Positions 37,707 to 50,115 of a stretch of 64,000 nt of DNA are shown piece by piece (the first letter of the stretch is position 1; each line of letters starts with the position of its first letter). Position numbers and translations under genes: made by a program. Source of the stretch: Cokeromyces recurvatus (lineage: Eukaryota > Mucoromycota > Mucoromycetes > Mucorales > Mucoraceae); the NCBI RefSeq assembly GCF_025118155.1, contig NW_026251407.1, positions 248,001-312,000 of the forward strand. The letters are read 5' to 3'. The notes under the pieces were generated by a model, which was given only the letters and a program-made list of their open reading frames with translations, searched no databases and was not told the origin of the DNA.

Positions 37707-39414
37707 AAAAGGTTCATATATACTATAACCCAACCGATATCACAAAGTATATCATTTGATGTTCCAATATAGCTTATTTATAATAATAGTAAGTGTTAAT
37801 AATAAAAGAAGTAGTTTTTTTTTTTTTCTGTTCATACATATATATTATAGACTGTTCCATAATCCAACGATAAGGGTTACAAAAAAAAAATGAAAGCAAA
37901 TCAAAGTAGTAGTAGTAGTGGTGGTAGTAGTAGTAGTGGTAATAAGTAACACTGGTATTGTGTAGTGATTATTAACATTAGTAAGGATGTGTTGGTAGTA
38001 GTATTGTAGTTGTAGGTATAAATGGCGGTGGTGGTATAAGTGGTGTGTTTATAGTAAACATAGCCCTATGTGTATCCTCTATTTCTGATGAAAGTAAGAC
38101 GGGTGTTTGGAGAGTGACTAGAATTCGCAGCATATTTAGCCCAAGCCTAGGCTGTGGAATCGAATCACTTCAAGGGTTCCCCACCAAATCAAATGAACCC
38201 TTAATTTTTTTAATTATTCTTGTTTTTTGTACTACACCAATAACTCTTTTTTTTTTACAGCAGCAGCATGAATAATGACGATGATGAAGAAGGATGATAT
38301 ATTATAGCTTCATTCTACCAATCAATGGTAGTGGGTACAGGAGGAACAGTAGTAATTACAAATTTTCTATTATTACTTGATACTATTATAGTCAGATTAT
38401 ATATCAGAAATAAATTCTTACACATGAATGTATACTATGTACCTTGGTATCATTATGGTCCTCAAGCCATAGAAAGATAATAGAGTGTCTAAAAAGCCTT
38501 ATTTTAAGCATATACAGATACAAATCTATAGTTGCTGTGTTTGATCATAATCAACATCTCAGGAAATAATCATAAGTAAACGTAATATACAGACTCTTTT
38601 AATTGATTAACAGCAAGCTTCTCTAGCTAATAATATACATTATGTTATGGCTTACTTAAGAATAAAGACTTAAAAAGATCTACCAAGAATATTGTAATAA
38701 CAATCAATATCTCTCTATAAACTAGTGTAAAGAAGAATGTTCTCGATTACTTCAAAAAAAGAAGATATTGACAAATATAACAATTCTGTCACTGTAACAG
38801 TAATAAATGCAAGGATATTTCTTTTCCAGAAATATTCAACATTTTTTTTTTTTTTTTACTTTATTTTACTGAGACGTTATCTAGATATTGTATAAACAAA
38901 ATGAATAATCTCAACTCTTCCTTTATCCAATTTTACATCTAAAGTTAATATTTTGCCTCATCAAAAAAAAAAAAAAAAAAAAAAAAAGTTGAAATGAATT
39001 ACCTAATAAATCCCTTGTTCCGTGCAGTATATTATCAAATACTTGTCAATGCCTACAAATTTGAAGGCCAAAAGAGGTTAAGGATAATATTTCAAAAGCT
39101 GTAAATTATACAGGGAAGACAGCAGTAATATGAACATTATTGCTATGGATTATTATTATTTTTTTTTTAAGGAAGAAATAGGCATCATCAGAACAAATTA
39201 TTCTAATTGATATCTTTGTTACAAAAAAGAGATATTTATACTGTTCCTCGTTTATATTTGGTATATTGTAACATATTATATATCATTCTTCTTATCTCCC
39301 TTTTAGTCTTTATAAGATTCCTTTACAGCCATTATAATCATTGGAATAGACCCAATTCATTTTAATGTACGTTAAATAAAATAAATAATAATAATTATAT
39401 TACAGTAAATCTAA

Positions 39415-39610
39415 AGTGTCTTGATTATGATATGATCTGTATCTTTTTGTGAACCTAATTTGAATGTATGGCTTCCCACTTTATAGAAACCTTGACGTGT
39501 ATAAAAGTTAATAGCTGAAGGATTATGCCCCCAAACACCTAACTACACCACATTATTTGTTTGCCTAATTGACGGGCTTTTTCAAGACTTGATGTCATGA
39601 GCTGATTAAA
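39415..39610 (-). pseudogene. GNAT N-acetyltransferase pseudogene fragment
   Basis: The minus strand reads SSLEKARQLGKQIMW, a stop and frameshift, then GVWGHNPSAINFYTRQGFYK and GSHTFKLGS with a final TDHI. This is the C-terminal half of a GCN5-related acetyltransferase: the NPSAINFYTRQGF motif is the acetyl-CoA-binding C-terminus of the fold. The premature TAG and the frame change show that it is dead, and the N-terminal half is missing. A short stretch at about 41790-41825 resembles its upstream flank, suggesting a duplicated or broken copy. The intact parent gene is not in this window. Confidence 0.65.
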
Positions 39611-40230
39611 CAAGCGAATCAAAGAATTCATTATCTATAACATATCTTTGTATTTAAAAAGGGAGGAAAGATTACTGTGAATGCAAGTCAAAGATACTTA
39701 AACTGGTTTTCATAGCATACATCAAAGAAGCTAAAATTGTTAATCTTTACAATATCATTTTGGCAAACGATGTATGTGAGTAAAAGAATGATTTTAAGCA
39801 CAACATAAGGGAGACTAAATGAGATGCATATTAATTGCCTAAATAGGAAAAAAGAAAGTTGATGAGAATATAAACAAAAAAGTGAAAACAAAAGACATTT
39901 ATTTTACTTACTTTTCTTTTCTTTAGCATAAACACATTTCATATAGTCATAAAGAAGATATAAAATTGACAACATTTTACTATTTTACATATTGTTACTT
40001 TTTATAAGAAAGGAAGAAAATTAAATAATGTAACTGTATTAAATGTGGGGTAACACATATTCTTATCGATTTCATATGATTGTGACTGTAATTTACAACA
40101 ACGACCTCCTTATTCTTATAAAAAAGTAGATATTCAAAGTTATTTTTTCTTCTTTATCTTCTTTATTATTACTATTTCTTCTGTAGGTAAGTCATTAAAT
40201 AATACTATTTTATTCTTCTTCTTCTTCCCT

Positions 40231-40397
40231 GCCCTAGGAGGAAATTCTTTTTCTCATGGTTACCACTTATGTACCGGGCTCTTGATGAGGAAGACACCCT
40301 ATCTTGCCCTCCTTGAATTAGGAGGACATTGTAGGGTATCTTGTTGATTCAGAGGGCGTTACATATTGTGATCGCTATGGTTTTTCTAACCTCCTAG
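40231..40397. other. Patch with nested inverted repeats
   Basis: An inner dyad pairs CCTCCT (40308-40313) with AGGAGG (40320-40325) around a 6-nt loop, flanked by CCCTA (40297-40301) and TAGGG (40332-40336). An outer dyad pairs CTAGGAGG (40234-40241) with CCTCCTAG (40390-40397). The segment is less AT-rich than its surroundings. It could be a fold-back repeat end or a structured RNA; no promoter or terminator supports the latter. Confidence 0.4.
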
Positions 40398-40941
40398 TAA
40401 AAATAAAAAATACAAGAACAAAGAAGGTGCAAAGAATCCTAGCCTCCACGCGGCCACCTTTGGACTGCAGTAATTATTACTGTTGACGAATTGGGGATTC
40501 ACTTTTTTTATATATGAAATAAAAATGAAAATAAAATAAATAAATATATCTTTTCTTACGCGTCTTTTAATAATCTTGTGCCTTCTTTAACTATTGTTTG
40601 TATAATAAAATATCTTTTTGCTCCAAACTGACTTTAAGAAGTATAAAAACAAGTAGAGAAGTTATAAAATAATTGACTTAAATAATACAGGAAATATAAG
40701 ATGTAATGTAGTAGTGATTATGTAAACTATTGACTAATATTTTATCAGAGAAACTATCATGATTATTATTCCTCCTTTACAATCAAATTATCAAAAATTA
40801 ACTAAGATGAGTACAATCTATTAAGGATATTGAAAAAGAGACTTTTAATTTCCGCTTTTCCTAAAACTTATATTACATTTTTCTTTTTTTTTTTTTTTTT
40901 TTTGAAATCCCATTCATATAAAGCTTTTAAATGATTTAATA

Positions 40942-41080
40942 ATGAGTGGTTTCTTTGGTTCTAGTGAAACTACTTCAAAATGGGAGTAGATATTTAAGCA
41001 AGCTATTTCTAATGTAGAAACAACTTTTGATTCTTTTCTCGAGCAACCTATTTCTCAACGACAGTCATCAGCAAACGAAG
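40942..41080 (+). pseudogene. First-exon-like fragment with one nonsense codon
   Basis: ATG at 40942 opens MSGFFGSSETTSKWE, then TAG, then IFKQAISNVETTFDSFLEQP and a short Ser/Gln tail ending just before GTAAAT. The composition, the amphipathic helix after the stop and the donor-like end suggest the 5' exon of a golgin or TMF-like coiled-coil gene copied here and inactivated. No downstream exons are found within the next kilobase. The name is a guess from the N-terminal style; what is seen is a coding-like exon with a single stop. Confidence 0.4.
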
Positions 41081-43974
41081 GTAAATGATGTTCTAATGTC
41101 CCTTATTAATCTCCTTTTTCTTTCTTTCTTTCTTTCTTTATTATGATAACGAGCACTACTTTGCACTAGTTTTCTACTGAAAAAAAAAGTATGAGTATAT
41201 TAACATCATTAGGATTATAAAAAAAAAAAGAATCTACATAGTAAATTGTTAAACGACTTTAATACCTTTATTGAAATACAGTGTACATAAAAGAAAGAAA
41301 GAAGAGAACGCTACAACAAGAGTACTTTAAAGAATATGTATTTGATATACCTAATAATAACGTAACTTTGACGTGCCAAAGAATTTAAGTGAGTTTCATA
41401 TTTCTGCTATACTCTCTAAGAAAAAGTAAACAAACATAATAAGTAGCCCGTTACATGTACATATATACACATATACTTTTCGGTAATGACTATATGAACC
41501 TTTCTTTTTTTATCTACTTTTCTGACAAGCATATGAAGTACGTTTGATCCAAACAATATGACAGAAATCAACGTGCTATACTTAAGCTGATAAGATGACT
41601 AATCATTGTATGAAATGGACGCATGAAGTTAGCCAACTAGCAAATATCGTTCTGGGTAATCCTTTTGAGAGAATAGACCCTTTCAACAGTGGTAATGTAC
41701 ACCTTGTTTCTTTCTTTTAAAAAAATAAAAAATAATCTGCATTTATACATTTTGCCATGAGCTGACTTATAATGTCATGTACCTTGATTAAACAAGCGGA
41801 TCAAGGAATTCTATCTAGATTCCCCTGAAAAACTCTCTTGGTCCACTCCATCAAATAATATTAAAACCTCTAACACTTTATTAACTGTAACATATCTTAT
41901 TCGGTCGTAACTAACACTTTTCTGATCCACATCTTATCCTCAGACTTCTTTAACAATTCTTACAAATAGCTAAATAAAAATTATTGACTCTTGACTTTCT
42001 TTTGTCTTTGTATTATTTGATATTTTACAAGTAATACTACAGTTTTATCTATGATTTTAACAATTATGTGTTCATATAAGAATATCTATAGTCAGAGAGG
42101 CATTAGAAAAGTATTAGTTACGACAGAATAATCCTATTTAGTATTGTCAGTAGAGTGTACCAACTTCCTTAAGTTTATAAAACATGAGGAAGTATAATAC
42201 ATAAATAAGTTGAAGCCGCATTCCTTTATACTATTTGTCCAGGTACTTTAAGTATAACATTTAATAAAGGAAGAGTAAATGACTCTGACTACACCTATTT
42301 ATTTCAATGATCGTTGAATTCTTATTAAAAAAAAATTGTTTGATGATATAAGATTATAGCATATGCATGCATAAAAGGGAAATATTTTTTATTTTTATTT
42401 TTTTTTTGAATACCACAATTCGGCAACTATACCTAAAATCTTGGGTTTATAAAGAAAAAAATTGTGGTAAATAAAACAACTTGATCGGAAAGGGCAGCGC
42501 CTTTCTGTTGGCCAAGCGGCGATCATGGAGAGATGAACTTTGTTAGCTGTAGATGGGAGTGATTTAATAATAAAATCGGGGTTAGTTCTGAGCTTTAATG
42601 ATAACATGCTACCTTCCAGGATCCAATGTTCAACACCAGGCCTTCAAATGGAGGTCGATAAAAAGATGTTGTTAAATCGCGGGGAAATTTCCTACCATGC
42701 AAGAGAGGAAAGCCCGCAGCATTGAGAGAATTCCTGGGAGTAACACGGCTGTAGTAGAAGCAAACAAGAACAGAATCTAATCCACCTCTACACTATAAAA
42801 GGACTTCCTCTTCAATAATTTTTTTTCTCATATAAAATAAAAAAAAATGAAAAAGAAGGGAGGATGGGCTCTAAAGTTAATACGTATTGTGTAGTACAAT
42901 TGCTATAAAAAGTTACACGTTATTTATTTAGAACCACTGTCATACTTGTTACGGTTACAGAATACTTGTAAATTATAATATGTAACAGTAAGGAAATTAG
43001 TTTGGTTATACACAAAGACTTGAAATAGAAGAAAGAATACGTAAAGAATTGACAAACCAAGAAGACGTTGTTAAATGTAACGAATTAAAAAACAACAACG
43101 CACATGAAAAAACATGAAAGAATAAGTTATCATAAAAAAAAACTTGTATGGCAAAAATAAGCAGACAACTTTTTATAGAACACAGTTTTGGGATAAAGAA
43201 AAAAAAATATTAGTTCAGAGGCAATCGACTCATCAGTGATAGACGAAAATAATAATAATAATAATAACATAATATAATATAAATAGTAAATTTTTAATGA
43301 TGGGGAACAAAAAAAAAACAGTATGAAACTGAAGACAGACTTGTTATAGCTAATACATCAAATAAGCTATCCAACATTAAAAATAACTACTTTAATAATA
43401 AGGAAGGATATTAAGGATATTGACTTAGTGACCAAAGCTGATAAAAATGATAGAAGATCTATGAATCCTTCTTTAACATTGGTAGTTGGGTAAGATATGT
43501 AGAGAGCTATAAAAACTTTAGGAGTTGTGACAATGACCAAACAGGCAAATTTGGTATTTCCTTAGTGAATTCTACAAGACAAAGAACCTATGGATTGAGG
43601 CTATATATCGTTAAAATGAGAGTTATGGGCGTAATTTAAGTCAAAAAAAAAAAAAAAAGGCAATTTTTATTTTTGATGTTTTCAGAACGAATTCTAACGT
43701 TAAAGCAAATATCATTCATTTCTAATTAATGTACACATAAGTCTCTAATATGACGGATGCTGAAGCTTTTGATAAGTTATTAATTGCTAGTCTCCAATCA
43801 GCACGAAACTAAAATCCATATAATGGATGTAATTGATATGGATAATCCTTTACTTTATTGAGAGAAGTCATTAAAGTCGTTTATCACATATATGAGGATA
43901 ATTGACAGAAATTATAACAGTAGTGTGGGTTCAAACAATGTGCGTGGTAAATGTGATGGTATGACTTACAGAAG

Positions 43975-44525
43975 AAAAGAAAGAGAAAAAGAACAGAAGG
44001 GAGTATAGTTTGAGACTTGTTTATTCAATGTAAAAAGAATGATATAAAGACTATTTCGTGTCTACACAACTACCTGTATTTATATTAATGAATCCTAAAT
44101 CAAAGAAGTAAAAAGAACTATAAAAAAGACAAGTCATGAAACAGTGCTAGTATTCAGATATACATTCTGCTGATTCAAAAGACTGATTTATGGATTATAT
44201 ATTGGGTGCTGTAATAATCTGATTTAAGATTTAAATCGTTTGATCTGGGTATATAGGTTCCTGATGTCTATTTTAGTGGATCAAAGACGACCTAACTCCT
44301 TTGTCAAGGTTATAAAAATAAATATGTAGAAATGATACGATATCTTATTTAGTTGATACATCTAGGCTATTGGGTGTCAATAAGTCTTATATTATTTACA
44401 GGATGTTGTATACAGAGTTTTATTTTATATTCCGGCTTATACTTTATCCTTTATTGTGTAATTCATCTATTATAATATTACTTATGCTTATATCCAGAGC
44501 TTATTTCTATAACAATAATATCAAA
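43975..44525. repeat. Dispersed repeat, copy B
   Basis: Second direct-orientation copy of the repeat at 37119-37706, about 6.9 kb away, with matching order of landmarks and small indels. Similarity fades after about 44525. It has no coding capacity. Confidence 0.7.
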
Positions 44526-45515
44526 TACTTATTGAATCTTCAAGTCACTGAGCCTGTTATTGTTAACCATTATAACAGATTGATATATTCCTGATCCAAG
44601 CTTTAGGCCCTCTTTTGCAAGGTTAGCTATGTTGTTACCAATAATATCCTTATTCTTCCTACTGTAGTTGAATATCATAAAAGAAACATTAGGTAAATGC
44701 TTCCTCTGGTTAATACATTTATAATTCAATTCAAAGACTCATAGCTTGCAACTCTACATCACTTTCCCACTGTTATTCAATAATAACCTTAAGTCCTAAT
44801 TTGTCATTACTAAGGATATGAATTGGACATCATAGTTGTGTATCATTATACTTTGGTTTACAATCAGAACCTAAACTCAACTCTTTCTCTTTCTGTCCAA
44901 ATTTATTTTGATTGCTTATCAAACTGAACACGCTTCAGTATCTTTATATTCACTGTAATTCCCTTTTAAACATCTACCAGTCTAATTTTCCTTACTACTA
45001 TTAGCACGATGTCACCCAGGATCCTCATATGATCAATAATTTGCATTATAGTAGAATTGTCTCCTATTAAGTATTGGTTTCTTGAATGGCTGCCTAAGTT
45101 CACTTCACCCTTTAATGCTATCCTTATTATTCCCTTCTTCTTTTTTTTTTATCGATCTAACCAGCGTAAGACCAATATAATGTATTCATTTTTAGTACTC
45201 AGAAGGGATGACTTGTTTTTACTATAAAATGATTATTTAAATATAGTAATTATTTCTTCGCTGTCTAAGAAGGGGGGGGATTATTCAAAATAAAATCATG
45301 TAAATAGGCTAATGTTCCTCACTGATGAATAGCATAAAATAGATCTACTGTCTTGCGTTGTGTAAAACTACACTTCCACTATCTTAACAGCATATAAGTC
45401 ATTTGAATTGTACTACACGACTATTTATTCCTGGCATTTTTTTTTTTTTTTTGGTTTTTTTTTGTTTTAACAAAGTTTATATATTATAGTAATAATTATT
45501 TTATTTATAATATTT

Positions 45516-46472
45516 TTACATAAAATCATAATCATCAAAATCATCAACGTATTTGTCATCTGCGGCAGCATTTTTACCTGCAGCAGCCAATTGAGGTCTA
45601 GATTTACCTTTTGTCTTTTTGGTTGCTTCTTTAGCAGCTCTTTGCTTTTCATTAGCAATTGTAGTTAAAGATGAAGAAATCTTCTTTACTTCAGCATGTT
45701 CCAAAGGCACAGCGATATCATGCAATAATTCATCAATAAACCATCCATAATTAATAGATTTCTAATAATATGATTAGTTATTCTATACAACAGAAAAAAA
45801 TTTTTTTCTTAAAAAAAATCAACTTACAGATGAAGCAGTAATAAGGTCAACTAAACGTTTACGATAAGCATCAAATTCAACACGATTCTTTGGCTTACAT
45901 TCTTCCAAGGGTTTATCCTTCATGTCATCTTTTTTTTTGGTACACGATTAGTAAAAAAAAAAAAAACGGAAAAAAAATAGTTAAACTATTCTAATTGAAA
46001 TTACCAATCGAAACGCCAGAGAAAAGTTCCGTTGCACTTGCCATATCAGCTTCTAATTCTAAGCGACGTAAACGTTGTATACGTTCATATTCACTTTCTT
46101 CGGGCTCTTCTTGAGCAGCTAACTTTTTAGCCTCTAATTCCTTTCGTTTTTGTTCTTCTGCTGCTTTTTTTTCAGCGATCTTTTGTTTTAAGGGAACCTT
46201 TTTTTTGATGACAGGTGAAGGCTTTTTAGCTTCTTCCTTCTTTTCGTCATCTACATCAAATTCTTCCCAAGAATCCTTTACTTCTTCTTCAACATCTTCG
46301 TCGTCCCATTTATTCTTTTTAGGAATAGCAACTTCAATATCAACATCAATTTCGTCCTCTGTAAATTTAATTGAATGAACAACATGCATGCATTAATAAT
46401 CAGCACTTGCTTTTTTTTTTCTCTCTCTCTTTTATTAGTTTTACACAATTAGTAATTACCCCAATCACTCAT
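45516..46472 (-). CDS. HCR1: Eukaryotic translation initiation factor 3 subunit J
   Basis: Exons 46472-46460, 46358-46005, 45928-45828 and 45761-45516 give about 237 aa. eIF3j (Hcr1) binds the 40S decoding centre, helps eIF3 association and aids 20S pre-rRNA processing and recycling. The first exon is only 13 nt and creates MSDWEDEIDVDIEV, the acidic family N-terminus, followed by NKWDDEDVEEEVKDSWEEFD. A Lys/Glu-rich coiled coil lies in the middle (about 60-110). The C-terminus has DAYRKRLVDLITASSKSINY and ends DDFDDYDFM, also typical. All introns are short (66-101 nt) and in phase. It lies on the same strand as CNOT11, whose stop is 472 bp upstream. Confidence 0.93.
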
Positions 46473-46944
46473 TTTTTTTTTTTTTTTCTAAATGTTAAAA
46501 AAAAATTGTTGAAAAGTTCATTTCGCCAAATAGTTGACTTGTAAAAAAAAAAAAAAAAGTGTAAAATTTGCACTTACTTTTTCTTCGGTATAAGTCACGT
46601 GATTAACCGGACAATTCCGGTGGTTATTTTCAAAGACTTTTATTTAATTGGATACGACAATAAGGAAGATTTGTCAATCGAGGAATAGGAAAAAGGAACA
46701 AGAAAAATTCACCAGTAATATTATAGATAATAAAGGGGTTCTTTTTTTTTATATATATATCTTTTTAAGCATATTTCACATTTGAGCACGACGAAACATA
46801 TTAGAGACGCTTATGCATAAGTTAAGTCTGCTTTATGAAAAAAAAATTAAATCTTACGATTTTATCCAATCAACAGAAGATTCACTTTTATACAGTACAG
46901 TAGAGATTGTTTATGCAAATGAACTTTTTATTTTAAATACATAA
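46473..46944. promoter_or_regulatory. Intergenic between eIF3j and CNOT11 genes
   Basis: 472 bp holding the eIF3j promoter and CNOT11 3' end. It has T and A runs at 46471-46488 and 46542-46558 and no coding signal. Confidence 0.4.
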
Positions 46945-48267
46945 TTAGACAGAGGATGCTGCTCTTTGTTGGTTTAAAAGGTTATGTTGTCGACTAGACG
47001 AAGCTAAGCGAAACAAGTTGGTTACATTCTTATACTTCATATAACTAACACAAAACGATTGTATTTCAATAAAATAATCTGCCATAGATATAATGCCTTT
47101 CTCTACTAATGATTGAATGAATCGAGCTACCTTTGTAAGAAACAAACTAATCAGCAACTAATCATATATAATGTGTAAGCTTAATTTACCTGTTTTACTT
47201 GCCTATCTTTTTTAGGCCCCTCTTCTTCTAGTTGATCACATGAACGAATACTGTTTGATATATAATAATGTAAGAATTCTTGAGATAGTTGCATGTGATG
47301 CATTATTAAGATGCAATGAATAACTTCCAGTGAATTCACTGTCACTGTCACATTCAACAAAGACTGTAAATAGAGTGTTGCATAATTTGTTTTCAATAAG
47401 ATAGGTACAATATCAAGTGCAATAAATTGATTTAAATCAATTAATTTGGGTAACTGATTTGGTGATATATACTTTGTTAAAGGGTAATCTAATAATCGCT
47501 CATTCCTTAGCATCTACAAACGAATTAGCTTTTGCTTGCCTTTTTCTTTGTCTCTTAATGACTTGTTTATTTACCTCATTTTCTGATATTGTTAATACTC
47601 GAGAACAAACACTCGATAATAAGTTGATAACTTGTTCATTTAAAATGACTATATTACTAATAAAAAAAAAGAAGGGTGAGAAAGATCAACTTTTGGCTCT
47701 GTTAAAAATAAATGAGAAAGGGAAAGAAGGGGGGGCAAACCTTACGGATCATCAATTAATCTAGCTACTTTTAACTTTAAAGAATCTATTAGGCTTTTCT
47801 TTTTTTGTATTACTGGTAATTTATTATTGGGATCATCACTAACGTCTTGTGGTAATTTATTATCTAACTACTAAACTATATAAATACATCTTTATATACA
47901 TATAGACCATATAGATTAACTTACATAAGATAATGAATTTTCCAATATACAATATACAAAGTGCTGCTCAGTAGAAGAAGAAGGTAAATCATCAATGAGT
48001 TGTAAGAAAAAAGTTAAAAAGGGATTATGATGAAGAGGAAGGGAAGCATAGTAACTATATAAAATATACAGTATAGATAATCGGGTTGCTTGATTCTAAA
48101 ATGATTTGTAAGTCGGTTGTTAATTTCGTTATATAATTATTTACATTGGTATTTTCAAATTTTAAAAAAGCACAACAGGCAGCCGAAAAGGGATCTTGGT
48201 TATTTAATTCTTGCTTTGAACGAAATGTATTAAAGATTTCGAGAAATGTTTGTTTTTTTTCTTTCAT
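46945..48267 (-). CDS. CNOT11: CCR4-NOT complex subunit 11
   Basis: Six exons, 48267-48145, 48095-47925, 47867-47746, 47656-47575, 47513-47190 and 47130-46945, encode about 335 aa. The C-terminal part (EFLHYYISNSIRSC, then RFIQSLVEKGIISMADYFIE and YMKYKNVTNLFRL) matches the CNOT11 (DUF2363) domain, which joins CNOT10 at the CNOT1 N-terminus of the cytoplasmic deadenylase. The N-terminal half (ATRLSILYILYSYY, PLHHNPFLTFFLQLI) fits the helical family region. Frame continuity needs a 49-nt intron at 48096-48144. I start at ATG 48267; an in-frame ATG at 48327 adds 20 residues containing a Phe run from a poly-A tract. S. cerevisiae lacks this subunit, which again points away from yeasts. Confidence 0.85.
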
Positions 48268-48394
48268 ATAAATACTAATAAATATATACACACAGGAAAA
48301 AAAAAAAAAAAAAAAAAAAGACGGCAAATTAATTTAACACTAACAATTTAAATAAAGTGTTTGTTTTATTTTATTTTTAAATCAATATTTTACG
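48268..48394. promoter_or_regulatory. Compact divergent promoter of CNOT11 and KPTN
   Basis: Only 127 bp separate the two start codons. The segment has a 22-nt A run at 48298-48319 (a candidate nucleosome-depleting tract) and little else. Confidence 0.45.
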
Positions 48395-50084
48395 ATGCCG
48401 TATAACGACATTACTTTGACAGATGATGATTCTTTATTTCGTGAGACTCATTATGCACGTTATGGATATGAACGAACGTAAAATATCAAATTTATTTATC
48501 TTATATTTACTTAATGTATATATTCGTAGAAATATCTTTGGCCTTGTTACTTTAGATTCACGACTATTGACTTACATTGATAAACCTGATGAATTTCCTT
48601 CAACCCGTTATGATAAATTACCTGCACAGCCCGAACCAGAATACACACAACGTAAATATATATATCTATATATGTATATATTCATGTCCAACTTTGTGGA
48701 TAAGAATGACAATTAAATATAAATTGAATAGCTTTATTAAAACCAGTTCGACACTTTATTGCAGCTTCATCGTCTGAAGTATCTGCATATATAACACGAG
48801 ATGGATACTGGAATTGTTTATGCATCGCATTAGGCTTAGAAGCTGGAAAGTCAGAAGTCATTGCTATTGATGCTGTAGAGGCAACAATAAACGATAAAAT
48901 CAAATTATTTATTGCTTTGGCTGTTGCTGAGGTAATCTCTATACATTTCTTATCAGTCTCTCATCATAGTAGATGATTAAGATGAATTATAGAAAATAGG
49001 GGAAGAAGAAGAACAACAAACTGAAGATTCAACTAATTTATCTTATAGTCTACACATTTATGGAAATATGAATTCAGATACAAAACCTTTTTTGGAACAA
49101 GCATTATTTGAAATTGGCAATTCAAGTCAAATTATACCACTTCATGCTGCCCCAATGCAAATATCTCATGTTCAGTAAAGTTAAAGATCTTGTTCATACT
49201 TTGTTTTTTTTTAATCAACATTATATATATGCATATAGGATTGAATATGAGGGTCGCTTACAAATAGCATTTTTATTAACATCTATGGACGGCATCATTC
49301 ATTTATATACACAAGTAATTAGATACATGTGTATTATTTTGATATAATTGTAGTATTAAACAGTGTTTATATAGAGTGCTGAAACTAATCAATTTATTGA
49401 ACTACCTTCATCTATTTTTTTCCCATTACTGGGTAAAATATCAAATCATCGTACAAAGTAAAATAGTTAGCAAACACCATGTAAAATAATGTAAAATAAC
49501 CTATTTTATATTAGTATTTTATTTATGCATATCCTAGATCGCCCAAATGGTAAACGAGTTATATGTGCAGGCGGACAAAATGGTGAATTATTTCTTGGCT
49601 TTTATGATGAAAGTAAATAAAATAACAAGGCATAGAAAGATATACACATGTAAAGCTGATAAACATATAATTAGAGGGCAAAGAGGTGAAATCACATGCA
49701 ATTCGAATATTTAGTCCTATCACTTCAGTATTGATCTTTCAACCTAGAGCTTCTAATATAAGTAAGTTATTATCAAAATTATCAAACTTTTTTTTTTAAC
49801 CTTATTAATGTATATATATATATATATTTGTGTGTATGTATATGTTAGTTACTCCAGAAGATAAATTACATCTTGTAGTAACATGTGCTATTGAGCAAGC
49901 AATTGTATATCAATCCATTGAAACAGATGGTTTGTCAACTAGTAGAGCACTCCCTTTATCGGGTAATTTTGATAGCGTTTTATGTTCTCATGTTATGGAC
50001 GTTGATTGGGATGGAGATAAGGAGATATTGATTGGAACATATGGTAGACAAGTGCTCATCTATAAGCAAGGTATGCTTAGAACG

Positions 50085-50115
<31 letters not shown>

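Larger units (their letters stand above)
36635..45515. other. 8.9 kb gene-free repeat graveyard
   Basis: No intact gene is visible. Separately listed contents are a Cys/His fragment (36750-37078), two copies of a dispersed repeat (37119-37706, 43975-44525), a GNAT pseudogene (39415-39610), a structured patch (40231-40397) and an exon-like fragment (40942-41080). Also seen are an AGT/GGT repeat at about 37903-37945 and a less AT-rich block at 42470-42780 that I could not identify. A short stretch at about 41790-41825 resembles part of 39595-39640, apparently a second GNAT-flank copy. The rest is AT-rich with A and T runs. Confidence 0.5.

Noticed and set aside
38045..38275. Open frame with a hydrophobic C-terminal stretch
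   Set aside because: Short, no homology pattern, ends in a CAG-type repeat; it lies in the repeat graveyard.
42470..42780. Less AT-rich block that might be an rRNA or tRNA-derived SINE
   Set aside because: No A/B box pair, no 5S or tRNA fold and no terminator found; left unassigned.
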